From assembly GCA_963847515.1 (NCBI GenBank), contig CAWKAA010000007.1, forward strand, positions 2,108,001 to 2,172,000: 64,000 nucleotides of DNA, given 5' to 3'. The stretch's first letter is position 1. Every line of letters starts with the position of its first letter. The notes beneath the pieces are model-generated. The model did no database searches. It saw nothing but the letters and a program-made list of their open reading frames with translations, and was not told where the DNA came from. A program made the translations under genes and the position numbers. Below, in pieces: positions 1-10,200 of the stretch. The DNA is from QHXW01 sp963847515. GTDB taxonomy: Bacteria > Acidobacteriota > Terriglobia > Bryobacterales > Bryobacteraceae.

Positions 1-1478
1 GGCCGGGCTCCAATCCAAAAGACAAAGAGTTTTTCGAGCGCGCCAAGGAGCTGAAGCTGCATCATGCCAAGCTGACGGCCTTTGGCGCCACCCGTTTTGC
101 GAAAAACCCGGTCGAGGAAGACCGCAACGTGGCTGCGCTGCTGGCCGCGAATACTCCGGTGATCTCGGTCTTCGGAAAGAGCTGGGAGCTGCATACCAGG
201 CGCGCGCTGGGCATTACCGAAGAAGAAAACCTGAAGCTGATCTCGGATACCGTGAAATTTCTGAAAGACCACGGTAAAGAGGTGGTATATGATGCCGAAC
301 ATTTCTTCGACGGCTATCAGGCGAGCGCGGAATTCGCGCTGCGAACGCTCGAAGCCGCGCAGAAAGCGGGCGCTGATGTGCTCGTACTCTGCGATACTAA
401 CGGCGGCACGCTGACCGGCAAGCTGAGCGAGATCGTGTCGGAAGTGCGCAAGCGATTCGATGGCGTGCTGGGCATCCACACACACAACGATTCCGATGTG
501 GCGGTGGCGAACACGCTCGCAGCCGTCGAGCAGGGCTGCACGCACGTGCAGGGCTGCATGAACGGTTATGGCGAGCGCTGCGGCAATGCCAATCTGGCCT
601 CCATCATCGCCAACCTTGAGTTGAAACTGGGACACACTACAGTTGGGCCGGAGAAGCTGACCAGTCTTTCGACGGTCGCGCGGTTTATTGCGGAACTCGC
701 CAATCTGCCGCTGCGCGGCGACCAGCCATTCGTGGGTCACAGCGCGTTCGCGCATAAAGGCGGCGTGCACGTGAGCGCCGTGCTCAAAGACAATTCAACC
801 TACGAGCACATTGCGCCCGAATCTATCGGCAACCGGCAGCGCGTGCTGGTGAGCGATCTTTCGGGGCGCAGCAATGTGCTCTACAAGCTGAAGCAGCACG
901 GGCTGGCGGACCGGCTGAGCGAGGAATCGCGCCGCGAGCTGCTCGAGCGCATCAAAGAGATGGAATATCTCGGCTACGAGCTGGAAGCCGCTGAAGGAAC
1001 GTTCGAGCTGCTGGTGCGTGAGGCGCTGTATCCGGGGGTTCACTTCTTCGACGTCGAGGGCTACGAGGTGACGACGAAATCGACTGGCGCTGTAGGCTCG
1101 CGATCGACGGCTACGGTGAATCTGCGCGCGCAGGATGGCGTGCATTCGGCGACCGCCAGTGGCCAGGGGCCGGTACACGCGTTGGATCTCTGCCTGCGCA
1201 AGTGCCTGTCGTCACTCTATCCAAGCATTTCCGAAGTCCGCCTCACCGATTACAAAGTGCGCGTGCTCGAACCGAAGAAAGGCACTGCCGCGCGCGTTCG
1301 CGTACTCGTCGAATGGTCGGACCACCGCAAGAGCTGGTCGACGGTGGGCGTGTCCGATAACGTTATCGAAGCGAGCTGGTCGGCGCTGGTAGACGCGATC
1401 CGGCTGGAGCTGATGCGGGTTACCGAACAGGACGATTCGGTGGAGCGGGCAGTGGAAGATTACTGCTGGGGGGTGTAG
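1..1478 (+). CDS. cimA: citramalate synthase, 5'-truncated by window edge
   Basis: The reading frame is open from base 3 and runs to TAG at 1476-1478, so the N-terminal part lies outside the window. It belongs to the DRE-TIM family with a C-terminal LeuA-type dimer domain. The second half of the TIM barrel shows the metal-binding HTHNDSD motif and GCMNGYGERCGNANL, then a linker with SAFAHKGGVH, then a regulatory domain ending near VRVLVEWSD. This combination is typical of CimA (acetyl-CoA plus pyruvate to citramalate, the threonine-independent route to isoleucine) rather than LeuA, but homocitrate synthase-like relatives cannot be fully excluded without the N-terminus. It would act in the cytoplasm. 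The 3' end overlaps a short antisense toxin remnant. Confidence 0.85.
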   Translation, partial: PGSNPKDKEFFERAKELKLHHAKLTAFGATRFAKNPVEEDRNVAALLAANTPVISVFGKSWELHTRRALGITEEENLKLISDTVKFLKDHGKEVVYDAEHFFDGYQASAEFALRTLEAAQKAGADVLVLCDTNGGTLTGKLSEIVSEVRKRFDGVLGIHTHNDSDVAVANTLAAVEQGCTHVQGCMNGYGERCGNANLASIIANLELKLGHTTVGPEKLTSLSTVARFIAELANLPLRGDQPFVGHSAFAHKGGVHVSAVLKDNSTYEHIAPESIGNRQRVLVSDLSGRSNVLYKLKQHGLADRLSEESRRELLERIKEMEYLGYELEAAEGTFELLVREALYPGVHFFDVEGYEVTTKSTGAVGSRSTATVNLRAQDGVHSATASGQGPVHALDLCLRKCLSSLYPSISEVRLTDYKVRVLEPKKGTAARVRVLVEWSDHRKSWSTVGVSDNVIEASWSALVDAIRLELMRVTEQDDSVERAVEDYCWGV

Positions 1479-1636
1479 AGGACTGCAAAGCGGGACGGAC
1501 ACCTGCGTCCCGAACCCAGAGAGTCCCAAGCTATCAGACATCCGCACCGTGGACGCAGGTGTCCGTCCCCACTTAGCGCAGTTCGTACGATTTGAGCCAG
1601 GTCATTCGCGGCGTTCGTAGTCCAGCGGATGCGCAT
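1460..1636 (-). pseudogene. ParE-like toxin remnant broken by a palindromic repeat
   Basis: The ATG at 1636 overlaps the stop codon of the antitoxin gene (TAATG), the usual coupling of ParDE operons. The first 17 residues, MRIRWTTNAANDLAQIV, match the start of ParE/RelE-type toxins (a basic N-terminus followed by A..DL..I). After that the frame enters the inverted repeat at 1492-1569 and encodes unrelated residues until TAA at 1460, inside the cimA 3' end. About 75 residues of a normal ParE are missing. I read this as a toxin gene destroyed by insertion of, or replacement by, the repeat. The identification rests on a short stretch plus context. Confidence 0.5.
1492..1569. repeat. Palindromic REP-like element, 19-bp arms
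   Basis: GGGACGGACACCTGCGTCC at 1492-1510 is the exact reverse complement of 1551-1569, separated by 40 bp. It lies just after the cimA stop, so it could also act as a transcription terminator for cimA, but there is no T-run. It cuts into the ParE-like frame on the other strand. Confidence 0.8.
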
Positions 1637-1860
1637 TACGAGCGGAACACCTGCTCGATGCGTTTCACTACTTCGTCGTGCTCCAGCAAGTCGCCTTTGC
1701 GGGCGGAGGCGCGTCCTTCCTCAACGGCCGCGAGGAAGCGTTCATCGTATTCCAGCACGCGGTCGACCGCCTCCTCAACCACCTGTTCGGCATCTTTGCC
1801 GGTGCGATTGGCGAGTTGACGTAGTCGGGCTTCTTTATCCGGGGAAAGATTTACTTCCAT
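1636..1860 (-). CDS. ParD/CopG-like antitoxin
   Basis: A 74-residue charged protein (MEVNLSPDKEARLRQLANR...) whose short beta-like start (MEVNLS) followed by helices fits ribbon-helix-helix antitoxins that bind DNA and neutralise a ParE partner. The second half (ERFLAAVEEGRASARKGDLL) resembles the toxin-wrapping helix of ParD, with the frequent EGxxxAxxGxxxxHxEV pattern. The gene runs divergently from nothing nearby and is followed directly by the damaged toxin frame (TAATG overlap). It is therefore probably an orphan antitoxin. No promoter was recognised upstream. Confidence 0.7.
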   Translation of the reverse strand: MEVNLSPDKEARLRQLANRTGKDAEQVVEEAVDRVLEYDERFLAAVEEGRASARKGDLLEHDEVVKRIEQVFRS

Positions 1861-1919
1861 GCCCGCCAGTCTAGGCGGTACGGGATACCACGGTCAAACA
1901 CTGCATCCGGAGAGTGGGC

Positions 1920-3590
1920 TTAAGGTCGTCCATCCCCAGACTTCCCCTCTGTAAGCACGATCTTCCGATTCGCTGCCACATGCTCCCACTTCTCGACGGC
2001 GCCGCTAGGCCATCGCACCTCGATGCGGTCGACCGCGTCTGCTTTCCCCAGCCCAAAAAACAGCGCCAGATCGTTCTGCGAGTAGAAGCTCGATCCTCCC
2101 ATCACTTCATCGATTTGGCGGTGGCCGCCGGCTTCGATCGTCACGCGCGCGCCGATGGCGCTGCGGTTTGATTTCGTCCCCACCAAGCGGATGGAGATGA
2201 AATTCTGGTGCGGGCCGGTATTCTTCAGCAGGCTCGGAGTCTGGTTCATGTTGACGATGACGATCTCCGGGCGGCCATCGCCATCCAAATCGCCGATCGC
2301 CAGCCCGCGCGCGGGCCGTGGTTGCTGAAACGCGGGTCCCGCCTGCGCGGTGATGTCCGCAAAGCGCCCGTTGCCGAGATTGCGATAGACCAAAGTGGGC
2401 TGCGCGTATTTTTCACCGGTATCGACGCGCTCCACCTCGGGATAGACATGGCCGTTGGCGACGACCAGGTCCTTCCAGCCGTCCTCATCCACGTCAAAAA
2501 ACGCGATGCCCCAGCCGAGGAGCTGATGGACTCCCAGGCCGCTCTGCTGTGCGATATCGGTGAAGAACTTGCCATCTTCGTTCTTGTATAGCGATAAAAG
2601 GTCGCCCGAGAAATTCGTCTTCGCGATGTCCAGGAAACCATCGCCATCGAAATCCGCGACCGTCACACCCATGCCGGCCTGCAGCGCGCCGTTGAAATTG
2701 TAGGCTACCCCGGCCTCGACGCCGCGCTCTTCGAAGGTGCCATCACGGCGGTTGTGATAGAGCAGGCTGGGCGTCATGTCGCAGGCTACATAGATATCGG
2801 GCCAGCCGTCATTATCGAAATCCGCCGCCACCACTCCGAGCCCGTAACGGCCGCCGGGTTTCAGGATGCCGGCCTTTTCGGAGACATCGGTGAAAGTACC
2901 GTCGCCATTGTTCCGGTAGAGCGCGTTGTGCGCGAGCGGCAGTCCCTGCGGCCCGCACATGACCGGGGCGCCTTTCCAGAAACAGGTGGGCACCTCGCCG
3001 GGCTTGGGCGTCTTGGCCAAATCGAGATCGACATAATTCGAGACAAAGATGTCGAGCTTGCCGTCGCGGTCATAGTCGAGGAAGGTACAACCGGTACCCC
3101 AGCGCGTGCCATCCACCGGTAGCCCAGCCGCCTTCGTCACATCTGCAAATCTTCCGTTGCCCAGGTTGCGATAGAGGACGTTGTGACCGTAGTAAGTAAG
3201 GAATAAGTCGGGGTGGCCGTCGTTGTCGTAATCCCCGACGCAAACGCCTTGCCCCCAGCCTTCGTGAATCAGTCCGGCTTGCTCGGAAACTTCGGTGAAG
3301 TGGCCGTTGCCATCGTTGCGATAGAGTTGGGGATGGGCGCCCCGCGGATTGCCGTCAAGCGTCGTACCGTTGGCGATGAAAATGTCGTTAAGTCCATCGC
3401 CATCATAGTCGAAGATAGCTGCGCCATTGCCAGTGGTTTCCAGGATGTATTGCTTACTTGTGCGGCCGCCATAGGTGTTGGGAACGCGGAGTCCGGCGGC
3501 CGGTGCAACATCGGAAAAGCTTAGCTCCAGGACGTAGGGGATGGCCAGCGATAAGAGCAACGCAAACCCTATAGCGAGGCGTGACAGCAC
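1920..3590 (-). CDS. CRTAC1-like secreted protein: FG-GAP repeats plus ASPIC/UnbV
   Basis: A 556-residue exported protein. Residues about 1-22 form a signal peptide or N-terminal anchor (MLSRLAIGFALLLSLAIPYV). Seven FG-GAP/VCBS blades follow, each with a calcium-binding DxDxDG loop (DYDGDGLND, DYDNDGHPD, DYDRDGKLD, DFDNDGWPD, DFDGDGFLD, DVDEDGWKD, DLDGDGRPE), predicting a seven-bladed beta-propeller. The C-terminal 80 residues form an ASPIC/UnbV domain (GARVTIEAGG..., FGLGKADAVDRIEVRWPSG). Its biochemical role is unknown. It is divergent from a TonB receptor and close to a second CRTAC1 protein, suggesting a shared periplasmic or surface role. The intergenic region of about 125 bp carries a good promoter for the other gene. 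Confidence 0.88.
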   Translation of the reverse strand: MLSRLAIGFALLLSLAIPYVLELSFSDVAPAAGLRVPNTYGGRTSKQYILETTGNGAAIFDYDGDGLNDIFIANGTTLDGNPRGAHPQLYRNDGNGHFTEVSEQAGLIHEGWGQGVCVGDYDNDGHPDLFLTYYGHNVLYRNLGNGRFADVTKAAGLPVDGTRWGTGCTFLDYDRDGKLDIFVSNYVDLDLAKTPKPGEVPTCFWKGAPVMCGPQGLPLAHNALYRNNGDGTFTDVSEKAGILKPGGRYGLGVVAADFDNDGWPDIYVACDMTPSLLYHNRRDGTFEERGVEAGVAYNFNGALQAGMGVTVADFDGDGFLDIAKTNFSGDLLSLYKNEDGKFFTDIAQQSGLGVHQLLGWGIAFFDVDEDGWKDLVVANGHVYPEVERVDTGEKYAQPTLVYRNLGNGRFADITAQAGPAFQQPRPARGLAIGDLDGDGRPEIVIVNMNQTPSLLKNTGPHQNFISIRLVGTKSNRSAIGARVTIEAGGHRQIDEVMGGSSFYSQNDLALFFGLGKADAVDRIEVRWPSGAVEKWEHVAANRKIVLTEGKSGDGRP

Positions 3591-3657
3591 GTATTTCCAA
3601 CATTCTACGGCATGAATCGAGCCGGAAAGGGAAGTATTACAAAGCTACTAATTTTTC

Positions 3658-3686
3658 TTTACAGGATTGGAAGGTGGTGATAGAAT
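3658..3686 (+). promoter_or_regulatory. Sigma-70-type promoter of the TonB receptor gene
   Basis: TTTACA at 3658-3663, a 17-bp spacer, and TAGAAT at 3681-3686. Transcription would begin near 3693, about 25 nt before the GTG start at 3718. This argues against the longer frame that would begin with ATG at 3667, because that codon would lie inside the promoter. Confidence 0.6.
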
Positions 3687-3717
3687 CTCCGAAATCGTTT
3701 ACATACGGGGAGGTCAT

Positions 3718-6700
3718 GTGCACAAGCTTTTGAAAGCTCTCGTTGTTGCTTTCACGCTCGCCACGTTTGCGTTCGCGCAGCGTGACCTTGCAACTCTTCT
3801 CGGAACTATCACTGACCCGCAGGGCGCGGTGGTTCCAAATGCTAAAGTAACGATTACCGAAGATGCCACGGGCCTTTCGTACGAGGTCACTGCCGACTCC
3901 AACGGCGAGTACATCCGCCCGCTTTTGAAGCCAGGTACCTATACCGTATCGGCGGAAGCGACCGGTTTCAAAAAGTCCATCCAGAAGAACGTCGAGCTGA
4001 CGGCGGGCGGCAGGATCGCGCTTCCCATTACGCTAACGGTTGGCGAGATTTCGCAATCGGTCGAAATCACGGCCAGCGCTCCCTTGCTGCAGACCGAGAG
4101 CACGGTCATTGGAAAGGATATTAACAGCCGCCAGAGCAGCGAGTTGCCGCTTGGTGGGACGCGCGTTTTCGCGTTTCTCGCCCGCCTGTCGCCCGGAGTC
4201 TTACCCTCCGAGCAGGGTGCGCGCGATGAGGCAGGCGGCGGATTCTCAGCTAACGGTGTACGGTCGAATGGCCAGAACAACTTTCTGCTAAACGGTGTCG
4301 ATAACAACGTAAACGTGATCGATTTCCTAAACCAGACGTCCTACGTAGTGGGGCCGTCGGTTGAGGCTATCGGCGAGATTTCGATCCTTACCAACGGGTA
4401 CAACGCGGAATACGGGCGTGGCGCAGGTGGCGTGGTCAACGTTCAGTTGAAGTCCGGAACGAACGAGCTTCACGGAACTCTGTTCGAATTCCTGCAGAAC
4501 GAGGACCTGAACGCGAACACTTGGGAAAACAACAAGAACGGTGCGCCTCGCGGGGCTTACAAGCAGAACCAGTTCGGCGCAGCAGTGGGTGGCCCGATCA
4601 TCAAGAACAGGCTGTTCATGTTCGGTGACTATCAGGGCACGCGTATTGCCTCAAACAGCCAGGCCCTCAATCTGGGCATCGGAGGGAATATGACGATACC
4701 GACGCCGGCTGAAATCAAGGGTGATTTCTCTCAGTTGCTGACGAATAACCAGATCGGCACCGATGCGTTAGGCCGGCCGATATACCAGGGCCAGATTTTT
4801 GACCCGTTAAGCACGCGAACCGTGAACGGCCAATTGGTGCGAGACGCATTCGCGGGCAACATCATTCCACAGAGCCGGTTCGATCCCGCTTCTTCCAAGA
4901 TCATGGCGTTATTCCCAGCGCCCAATAGCGCGTTCGCCCTGGGTGGAATTCCGCAGAACGACTTTTTCATCGTGACCAAAGTGCCGCAGAGCATCGATCA
5001 GGGTGACGGCCGCGTGGACTATCGCGTGAATGACAAGGACAGCCTTTTCGGGTCGTTGAGCTGGTCGGAGAAAAACCAGACTAATGGCCAGCCGCTTCCC
5101 GGCGCATTGGATGCGACGTATTTCGCTTCGCAATCGGAAATAGATCTGGCGCGCAACGCGATGATGAGTTGGACACGTGTATGGAGCCCAAAGATCATTT
5201 CCGAGACCCGCGTAGCGTTTAGCCGGCTGGTAACCTCGCGCGTACAGGCCGATCCCAATACGGATCAATTCAAAGCTTTCGGAATTGCGGGCTACGATCC
5301 GACAACCACGCTGAACGGCGGACTGCCCTCTATCAGCCTGGGCCGTTACTCCGGAATCGGGGCTTCGGACTGGCTGCCATCCAAAGAGTACAACAACGTT
5401 TGGGACTTCATTGAGAACGTATCCATCACCCACGGATCTCACGCATCGAAGTTTGGCGCGGAATTCCGTCCGATCAAATTCCCGTTCTTTCAGGTGCCCA
5501 GCCCGCACGGGGACATGAACTTCAGCCGCAACGAGACGGCGTTCCCCAACGCCAACAACGGCATTAACAACAACACCGGCGATGAAATCGCGAGCTTCCT
5601 GCTGGGCGTGATCGACAATGGGCAGATCTCAACGAACAACTTCATCTCATCGCAAAAATGGGCTTGGGCATTCTTCGGTCAGGACGATTGGAAGGTGACG
5701 TCCAAACTAACGGTGAACCTCGGGTTGCGGTACGAGATCTTTTCTCCTATAGGAGAAAAGTTCGGGCGGCAATCGAGCTTTGATCCGCAAACCGACACTC
5801 TTTACATTCCGAAAGGCAAGGATCAGAACGCTCCCCTGCCTCCGAGCTTCAACCCGGGGGGCACCCTGTCGTTCATCAAGGTCTGTCGCGGCTGCACGGA
5901 CCAATATCTAATCCCAACCGACTACCTGGACTTCTCCCCGCGCATCGGCATCGCCTATCAATTGCGGCCAAGAACTGTCGTTCGCCTCGGCTACGGCATA
6001 TTCTACGGCGGCGAGGAGAATCAGGGCGGCTACCCCAATCGCGGGGAAGCCGTTCCCTTCAATGAGACCGTGCAACTGAACCGCAACGGACTGGATCCTT
6101 TTGATCCCAACCCGTTCTTTGCAGGCGGTGTGGCCGGCGGGTTCCCGTCGAACGTATTTTCGCTGGACGTTCCGCCGGCGTTTAGAGGCATCACTCGCAA
6201 TTACCGGAACCCATTGGTTCATAAGTGGAACGCCGCCGTACAGCACGACCTAGGCCATAACATGGCTTTGGAGGTTTCTTACGTCGGCAATCACCAGGCG
6301 CACAGTATTATCATTTGGGACCCGAATACTTGTCCCAATAACCCCAATCCGAATGTAAGCTGCGACTCGATTCGGCCTGACCCGCGGCTCGGTGGGTTAT
6401 CCTTCGTCGATTCCTTCTCATTCGGCAACTATCATGGTGTGACGTCGAAGTTAGAGAAGCGGTACTCGAACGGGCTGAACTTCTCAGCTTCTTACACGTA
6501 CGGTCACGCCCTGGCGGATACCGGTACCACTCTGACTGGTTCCGCTAATCAAGGTTCGAAGAACGGGCGCGACCTCGCCGCGGGATATTCGAGCGCGGCC
6601 TGGGATATCCGGCACAGCTTTGTGGCCAGCTTTATCTACGATCTGCCTTTCGGGAGAGGGCGGCGCTGGATGAGTAACGCAGGTGCAGCAAGCTGGCTGA

Positions 6701-7167
6701 TCGGCAACTGGCAGTTCAACAGCGTCGCTACGTTTCGCACCGGTCCGCCGTTCACTATCGGGACCACGCAATGCGTGGGCACGTTTGGAAATTGTCAGCC
6801 CGACCTGGTGCCTGGTCAAGACCCCAAGAGCGCCCCTTCAGGCGGACGGCGGCCGGAGGAATGGTTTAACACTGCAGCCGTGGTGGCTCCAGCGCCTGGC
6901 ACGCCAGGAACTCTCGGACTCCAGAGCAACAACTACCCTGGGCAAAGAAACGTAGATATCTCGCTGTTCAAAGATTTCCCCTTCACGGAAAGGCTCAAGG
7001 TGCAGTTCCGCGCAGAAGCGTTCAATATGGCCAACACTCCGCAATGGGGGAACCAGAGCAACGGTGGTCTCGACGTAAGACAGGGTGATCCGGCGTTTGG
7101 CCAGATCACGGCCTCCCAATCGAACTCGCAACGTCACATTCAGTTTGCGTTGCGTTTCATGTTTTAG
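3718..7167 (+). CDS. Oar-like TonB-dependent outer-membrane receptor
   Basis: The GTG start at 3718 is preceded by GGGGAGG at 3707-3713 and by the promoter at 3658-3686; starting here gives a clean signal peptide (HKLLKALVVAFTLATFAFA-Q). The mature N-terminus is a carboxypeptidase-regulatory-like beta domain (LGTITDPQGAVVPNAKVTI...). A plug domain follows (LPLGGTRVFAFLARLSPGV, VNVQLKSGTNELHGTLFEF), then a long beta-barrel ending in the aromatic C-terminal strand ...IQFALRFMF. At about 1150 residues this is the usual size of the acidobacterial Oar family. Such receptors take up large substrates across the outer membrane using TonB/ExbBD; the ligand here is unknown. Its neighbours, two CRTAC1 proteins and a TPR protein, suggest a joint surface system. 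Confidence 0.9.
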   Translation: MHKLLKALVVAFTLATFAFAQRDLATLLGTITDPQGAVVPNAKVTITEDATGLSYEVTADSNGEYIRPLLKPGTYTVSAEATGFKKSIQKNVELTAGGRIALPITLTVGEISQSVEITASAPLLQTESTVIGKDINSRQSSELPLGGTRVFAFLARLSPGVLPSEQGARDEAGGGFSANGVRSNGQNNFLLNGVDNNVNVIDFLNQTSYVVGPSVEAIGEISILTNGYNAEYGRGAGGVVNVQLKSGTNELHGTLFEFLQNEDLNANTWENNKNGAPRGAYKQNQFGAAVGGPIIKNRLFMFGDYQGTRIASNSQALNLGIGGNMTIPTPAEIKGDFSQLLTNNQIGTDALGRPIYQGQIFDPLSTRTVNGQLVRDAFAGNIIPQSRFDPASSKIMALFPAPNSAFALGGIPQNDFFIVTKVPQSIDQGDGRVDYRVNDKDSLFGSLSWSEKNQTNGQPLPGALDATYFASQSEIDLARNAMMSWTRVWSPKIISETRVAFSRLVTSRVQADPNTDQFKAFGIAGYDPTTTLNGGLPSISLGRYSGIGASDWLPSKEYNNVWDFIENVSITHGSHASKFGAEFRPIKFPFFQVPSPHGDMNFSRNETAFPNANNGINNNTGDEIASFLLGVIDNGQISTNNFISSQKWAWAFFGQDDWKVTSKLTVNLGLRYEIFSPIGEKFGRQSSFDPQTDTLYIPKGKDQNAPLPPSFNPGGTLSFIKVCRGCTDQYLIPTDYLDFSPRIGIAYQLRPRTVVRLGYGIFYGGEENQGGYPNRGEAVPFNETVQLNRNGLDPFDPNPFFAGGVAGGFPSNVFSLDVPPAFRGITRNYRNPLVHKWNAAVQHDLGHNMALEVSYVGNHQAHSIIIWDPNTCPNNPNPNVSCDSIRPDPRLGGLSFVDSFSFGNYHGVTSKLEKRYSNGLNFSASYTYGHALADTGTTLTGSANQGSKNGRDLAAGYSSAAWDIRHSFVASFIYDLPFGRGRRWMSNAGAASWLIGNWQFNSVATFRTGPPFTIGTTQCVGTFGNCQPDLVPGQDPKSAPSGGRRPEEWFNTAAVVAPAPGTPGTLGLQSNNYPGQRNVDISLFKDFPFTERLKVQFRAEAFNMANTPQWGNQSNGGLDVRQGDPAFGQITASQSNSQRHIQFALRFMF

Positions 7168-7180
7168 CGCCTGGGTTTGG

Positions 7181-7202
7181 GGGTGGCCCATCGGGTCCAC
7201 CC
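7181..7202 (+). terminator. Hairpin after the TonB receptor gene
   Basis: GGGTGG at 7181-7186 pairs with CCACCC at 7197-7202, with an inner CC/GG pairing. It lies 14 nt after the receptor stop. It lacks a T-run, so it may only attenuate transcription into the downstream CRTAC1/TPR gene, whose start is 23 bp further on. Confidence 0.35.
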
Positions 7203-7224
7203 TCGCCGTTTACAATAAGTCCTT

Positions 7225-10200
7225 GTGGCAGGTTTTCCGATTGGGCGCCGCGAGTTTCTCGCGGCGCTTGCTTCTTCAGGCATTCTCTCGTCCGATAGTT
7301 CAGGCTCGGTCCGATATCCGGTACAGTTTCGCAAGCCCAATCCATATGACGGCGTGCTCGGCCGCGTAAATCCTGGCACGGACGAATTTCCTTTTGAAAA
7401 GGAAGCCCAGGAGATCGAATCCCGGCTTCGAGCGATGCTGCGGGGACAACCGTTGCCACAGGCGAGCAACTTTGCCGGCCGCGCTCCGCTGGCTCGGCGC
7501 TACAAGCCTGTGGCGGAGGGCGTCTCGGAAGCCGAGTTTGGTTCTGAAGGAGATTTCGAGCAATGGATCGCGTCCCTCGGCAGGGTCCGACGCGCAAGCT
7601 TTTTCGTTTTGCCCGACGATATAGTCCGATATGAGATTGCGAGCGATGACGCATACCGGGTCGGCTTGTGGCGGCAAGTCTGGAAGGATGGTCGGTTACT
7701 GGAATCCCAACCTCTCAGCGAGACGCTGGTCATGGCAAAGGCGCCGCTGTTCGAGGACATCACGGGCCATTCATTTAGGGGAGTCGACTCGTTTCACGAG
7801 CAGTTGCTCAAAGGCAACGTCTGGTGGCGGTCACGGCTCGATTCCGCCACTGGTATCGACATCTATGGAAGTAATGGCGTCGCGGCGGGGGACATCGACA
7901 ACGATGGCTGGGACGAGATTTATGTTTGCCAGCCGGGAGGATTGCCGAACCGGCTGTATAAGAATCGCGGCGACGGCACTTTCGCCGACATTACCGAGAA
8001 GGAGGGCGTGGCAATTCTAGATGAAACGACCTGCGCGCTGTTTGTTGACTTCCGCAATTCGGGCCACCAGGATCTGGTCGTGCTGCGGAGCTCGGGTCCC
8101 CTGCTCTTCCTCAACAAGGGCAACGGGACGTTCAAAGAGATGCCGGACGCGTTTCAGTTCCGTACGGTCCCGCAGGGGTCGTTTACGGGAATGGCGGCCG
8201 CGGATTACGACCGGGACGGACGCGTGGATCTGTACCTCTGCTGCTACGTTTACTTCCAGAGCGAGGATCAGTATCGGTACCCGGCGCCTTATCATGACGC
8301 GCGCAATGGACCGCCCAATTTTCTGTTTCGCAACCAGCTCTCCGAATCCGGCGGATATTTTCTGGACGTTACCGAAGAGACGGGGATCAATCACAACAAC
8401 AATCGCTTCAGTTTTGCGCCGGCCTGGTGCGATTTCGATGGCGACGGCTGGCCGGATCTGTATGTGGCCAACGATTTCGGCAAGAGCAATCTGTACCGGA
8501 ACCGCGGCGGCAAGTTTCGCGACGAAGCGGCTGAGGCAGGCGCGGAAAACACGGGCCCCGGGATGAGCGCGGCTTGGTTCGACTACGATGGCGATGGCCG
8601 GCCCGATCTCTACGTATCGAATATGTGGACGGAGGCGGGGCAGCGCGTGGTCAGCGATCCCGCATTCGTGCCGGGGCGCGAGTTGAAGGCGGCATATCAC
8701 GGCCACACCAAGGGCAATTCGCTCTATCGAAATCTGGGCGATGGGCGTTTCGAAGAGACGGATGGGCCGGAAGGCGTGGCCATGGGCCGGTGGGCCTGGT
8801 CGGCCGACGGGCTGGACTTCGACAACGACGGGACGCCCGAGATCTTCATCACTACCGGGATGCTGACGAATTCGTCGGAGAAGGACGTGAACAGCTTCTT
8901 CTGGCGGCAGGTAGTGGCCAAGTCTCCGGTGACCGAGGCCCCGGCTCAGGAGTATGAGAACGGCTGGAACGCGATCAATCAGCTCATCCGGCAGGAGTAC
9001 AGCTGGTGCGGGCATGAGCCTAACGTTTTCTACAAGCGAGTGACTCCGGCGGGCGGCGGCGCGACGAAATTCTATGACTTCTCGGGCGTCAGCGGGCTGG
9101 ATTTCGCCGACGATTCCCGCGCCTTCGCCGCAACCGATATCGATGGCGACGGCAACCTGGATATCGTGCTGAAGAGCCGGCTGGGGCCGCAGATCCGCGT
9201 GCTGCGGAACAACTGCGGTGTGGGCCGGCGCGTAATCGCTCTGCGATTGCGCGGGACGAAATCCAATCGCGACGGGATCGGCGCTCGCGTCGAAGTCAAC
9301 GGGCGGGTCCAGTACTTGAATGCCGGCAGCGGGTACTTGTCACAGCACTCGAAGCAATTGCATTTTGGATTGGGGGAAGCGGGTGACGCGGCGGTCAGGA
9401 TCGCGTGGCCGTCGGGCGTGAAGCAGGAGTTCGCGCGGCTGCGGGCGGGCTTCCAGTACGAAATCGAGGAAGGATCGCAGGAGGTCAAAGGAACTCCGTT
9501 TCACGAGCGAATCCACATCTCAGCCGCCGCGGTTCAGCCCATGAATCAGCCGGACTTCACGGCGACCTGGCTGTTCGATCCGGTGCCTCTGCCGGAGCCG
9601 CGTAAGGGGCCGGGATTTCTGCTCCTGACGGCCGCAGCTGGCCCGGCGATGCCGGCATCGTTGCCGTGCGAAGTGGTGGACGTCACCCGCGCCCCGCAGG
9701 ATCTGGCCGCGCAATATTCCGTCTTTCGCAGGTACCTGTTCGAGCTGCGAACGGATCTGGAACTGCCGCTGCTCTTGCTGATTGACGGCCAGAGCCGCGC
9801 GCACAAGATCTACGCTGAGCTGCCGGCGGCGGACGTGATGCAGAGGGATTTGCGAATTCTGCGGGCCGGTCGAAGCGCGGAGCTGGCCCTGCCGTTTCCC
9901 GGGCGATACTACACGCGGCCGCACCGGAACTACTTCAAGCTGGGTGCGGCTTTTTATTGGGCGGGCTATCCGGACCAGGCGATTCCATATCTGGATGAAA
10001 CCGTGCGGACGTCACCCGGCAATTGGAAGGCACTGCTCGCGCTGGCGCGCATTCACTACGAGGCGGAACGGTGGAAGCCGTCACTAGAGAATTTCCAGCG
10101 CGTGCTGGACATTCGTCCGGATCACGAGGACGCGCTTCTGGGCGCCGGTGAAGTCTCGCTTAAGCTGAATGACTTGCCGGGGGGAGAGAAATTCCTTCGC

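Noticed and set aside
8017..9015. 332-residue minus-strand frame
   Set aside because: Antisense shadow of the CRTAC1/TPR fusion gene.
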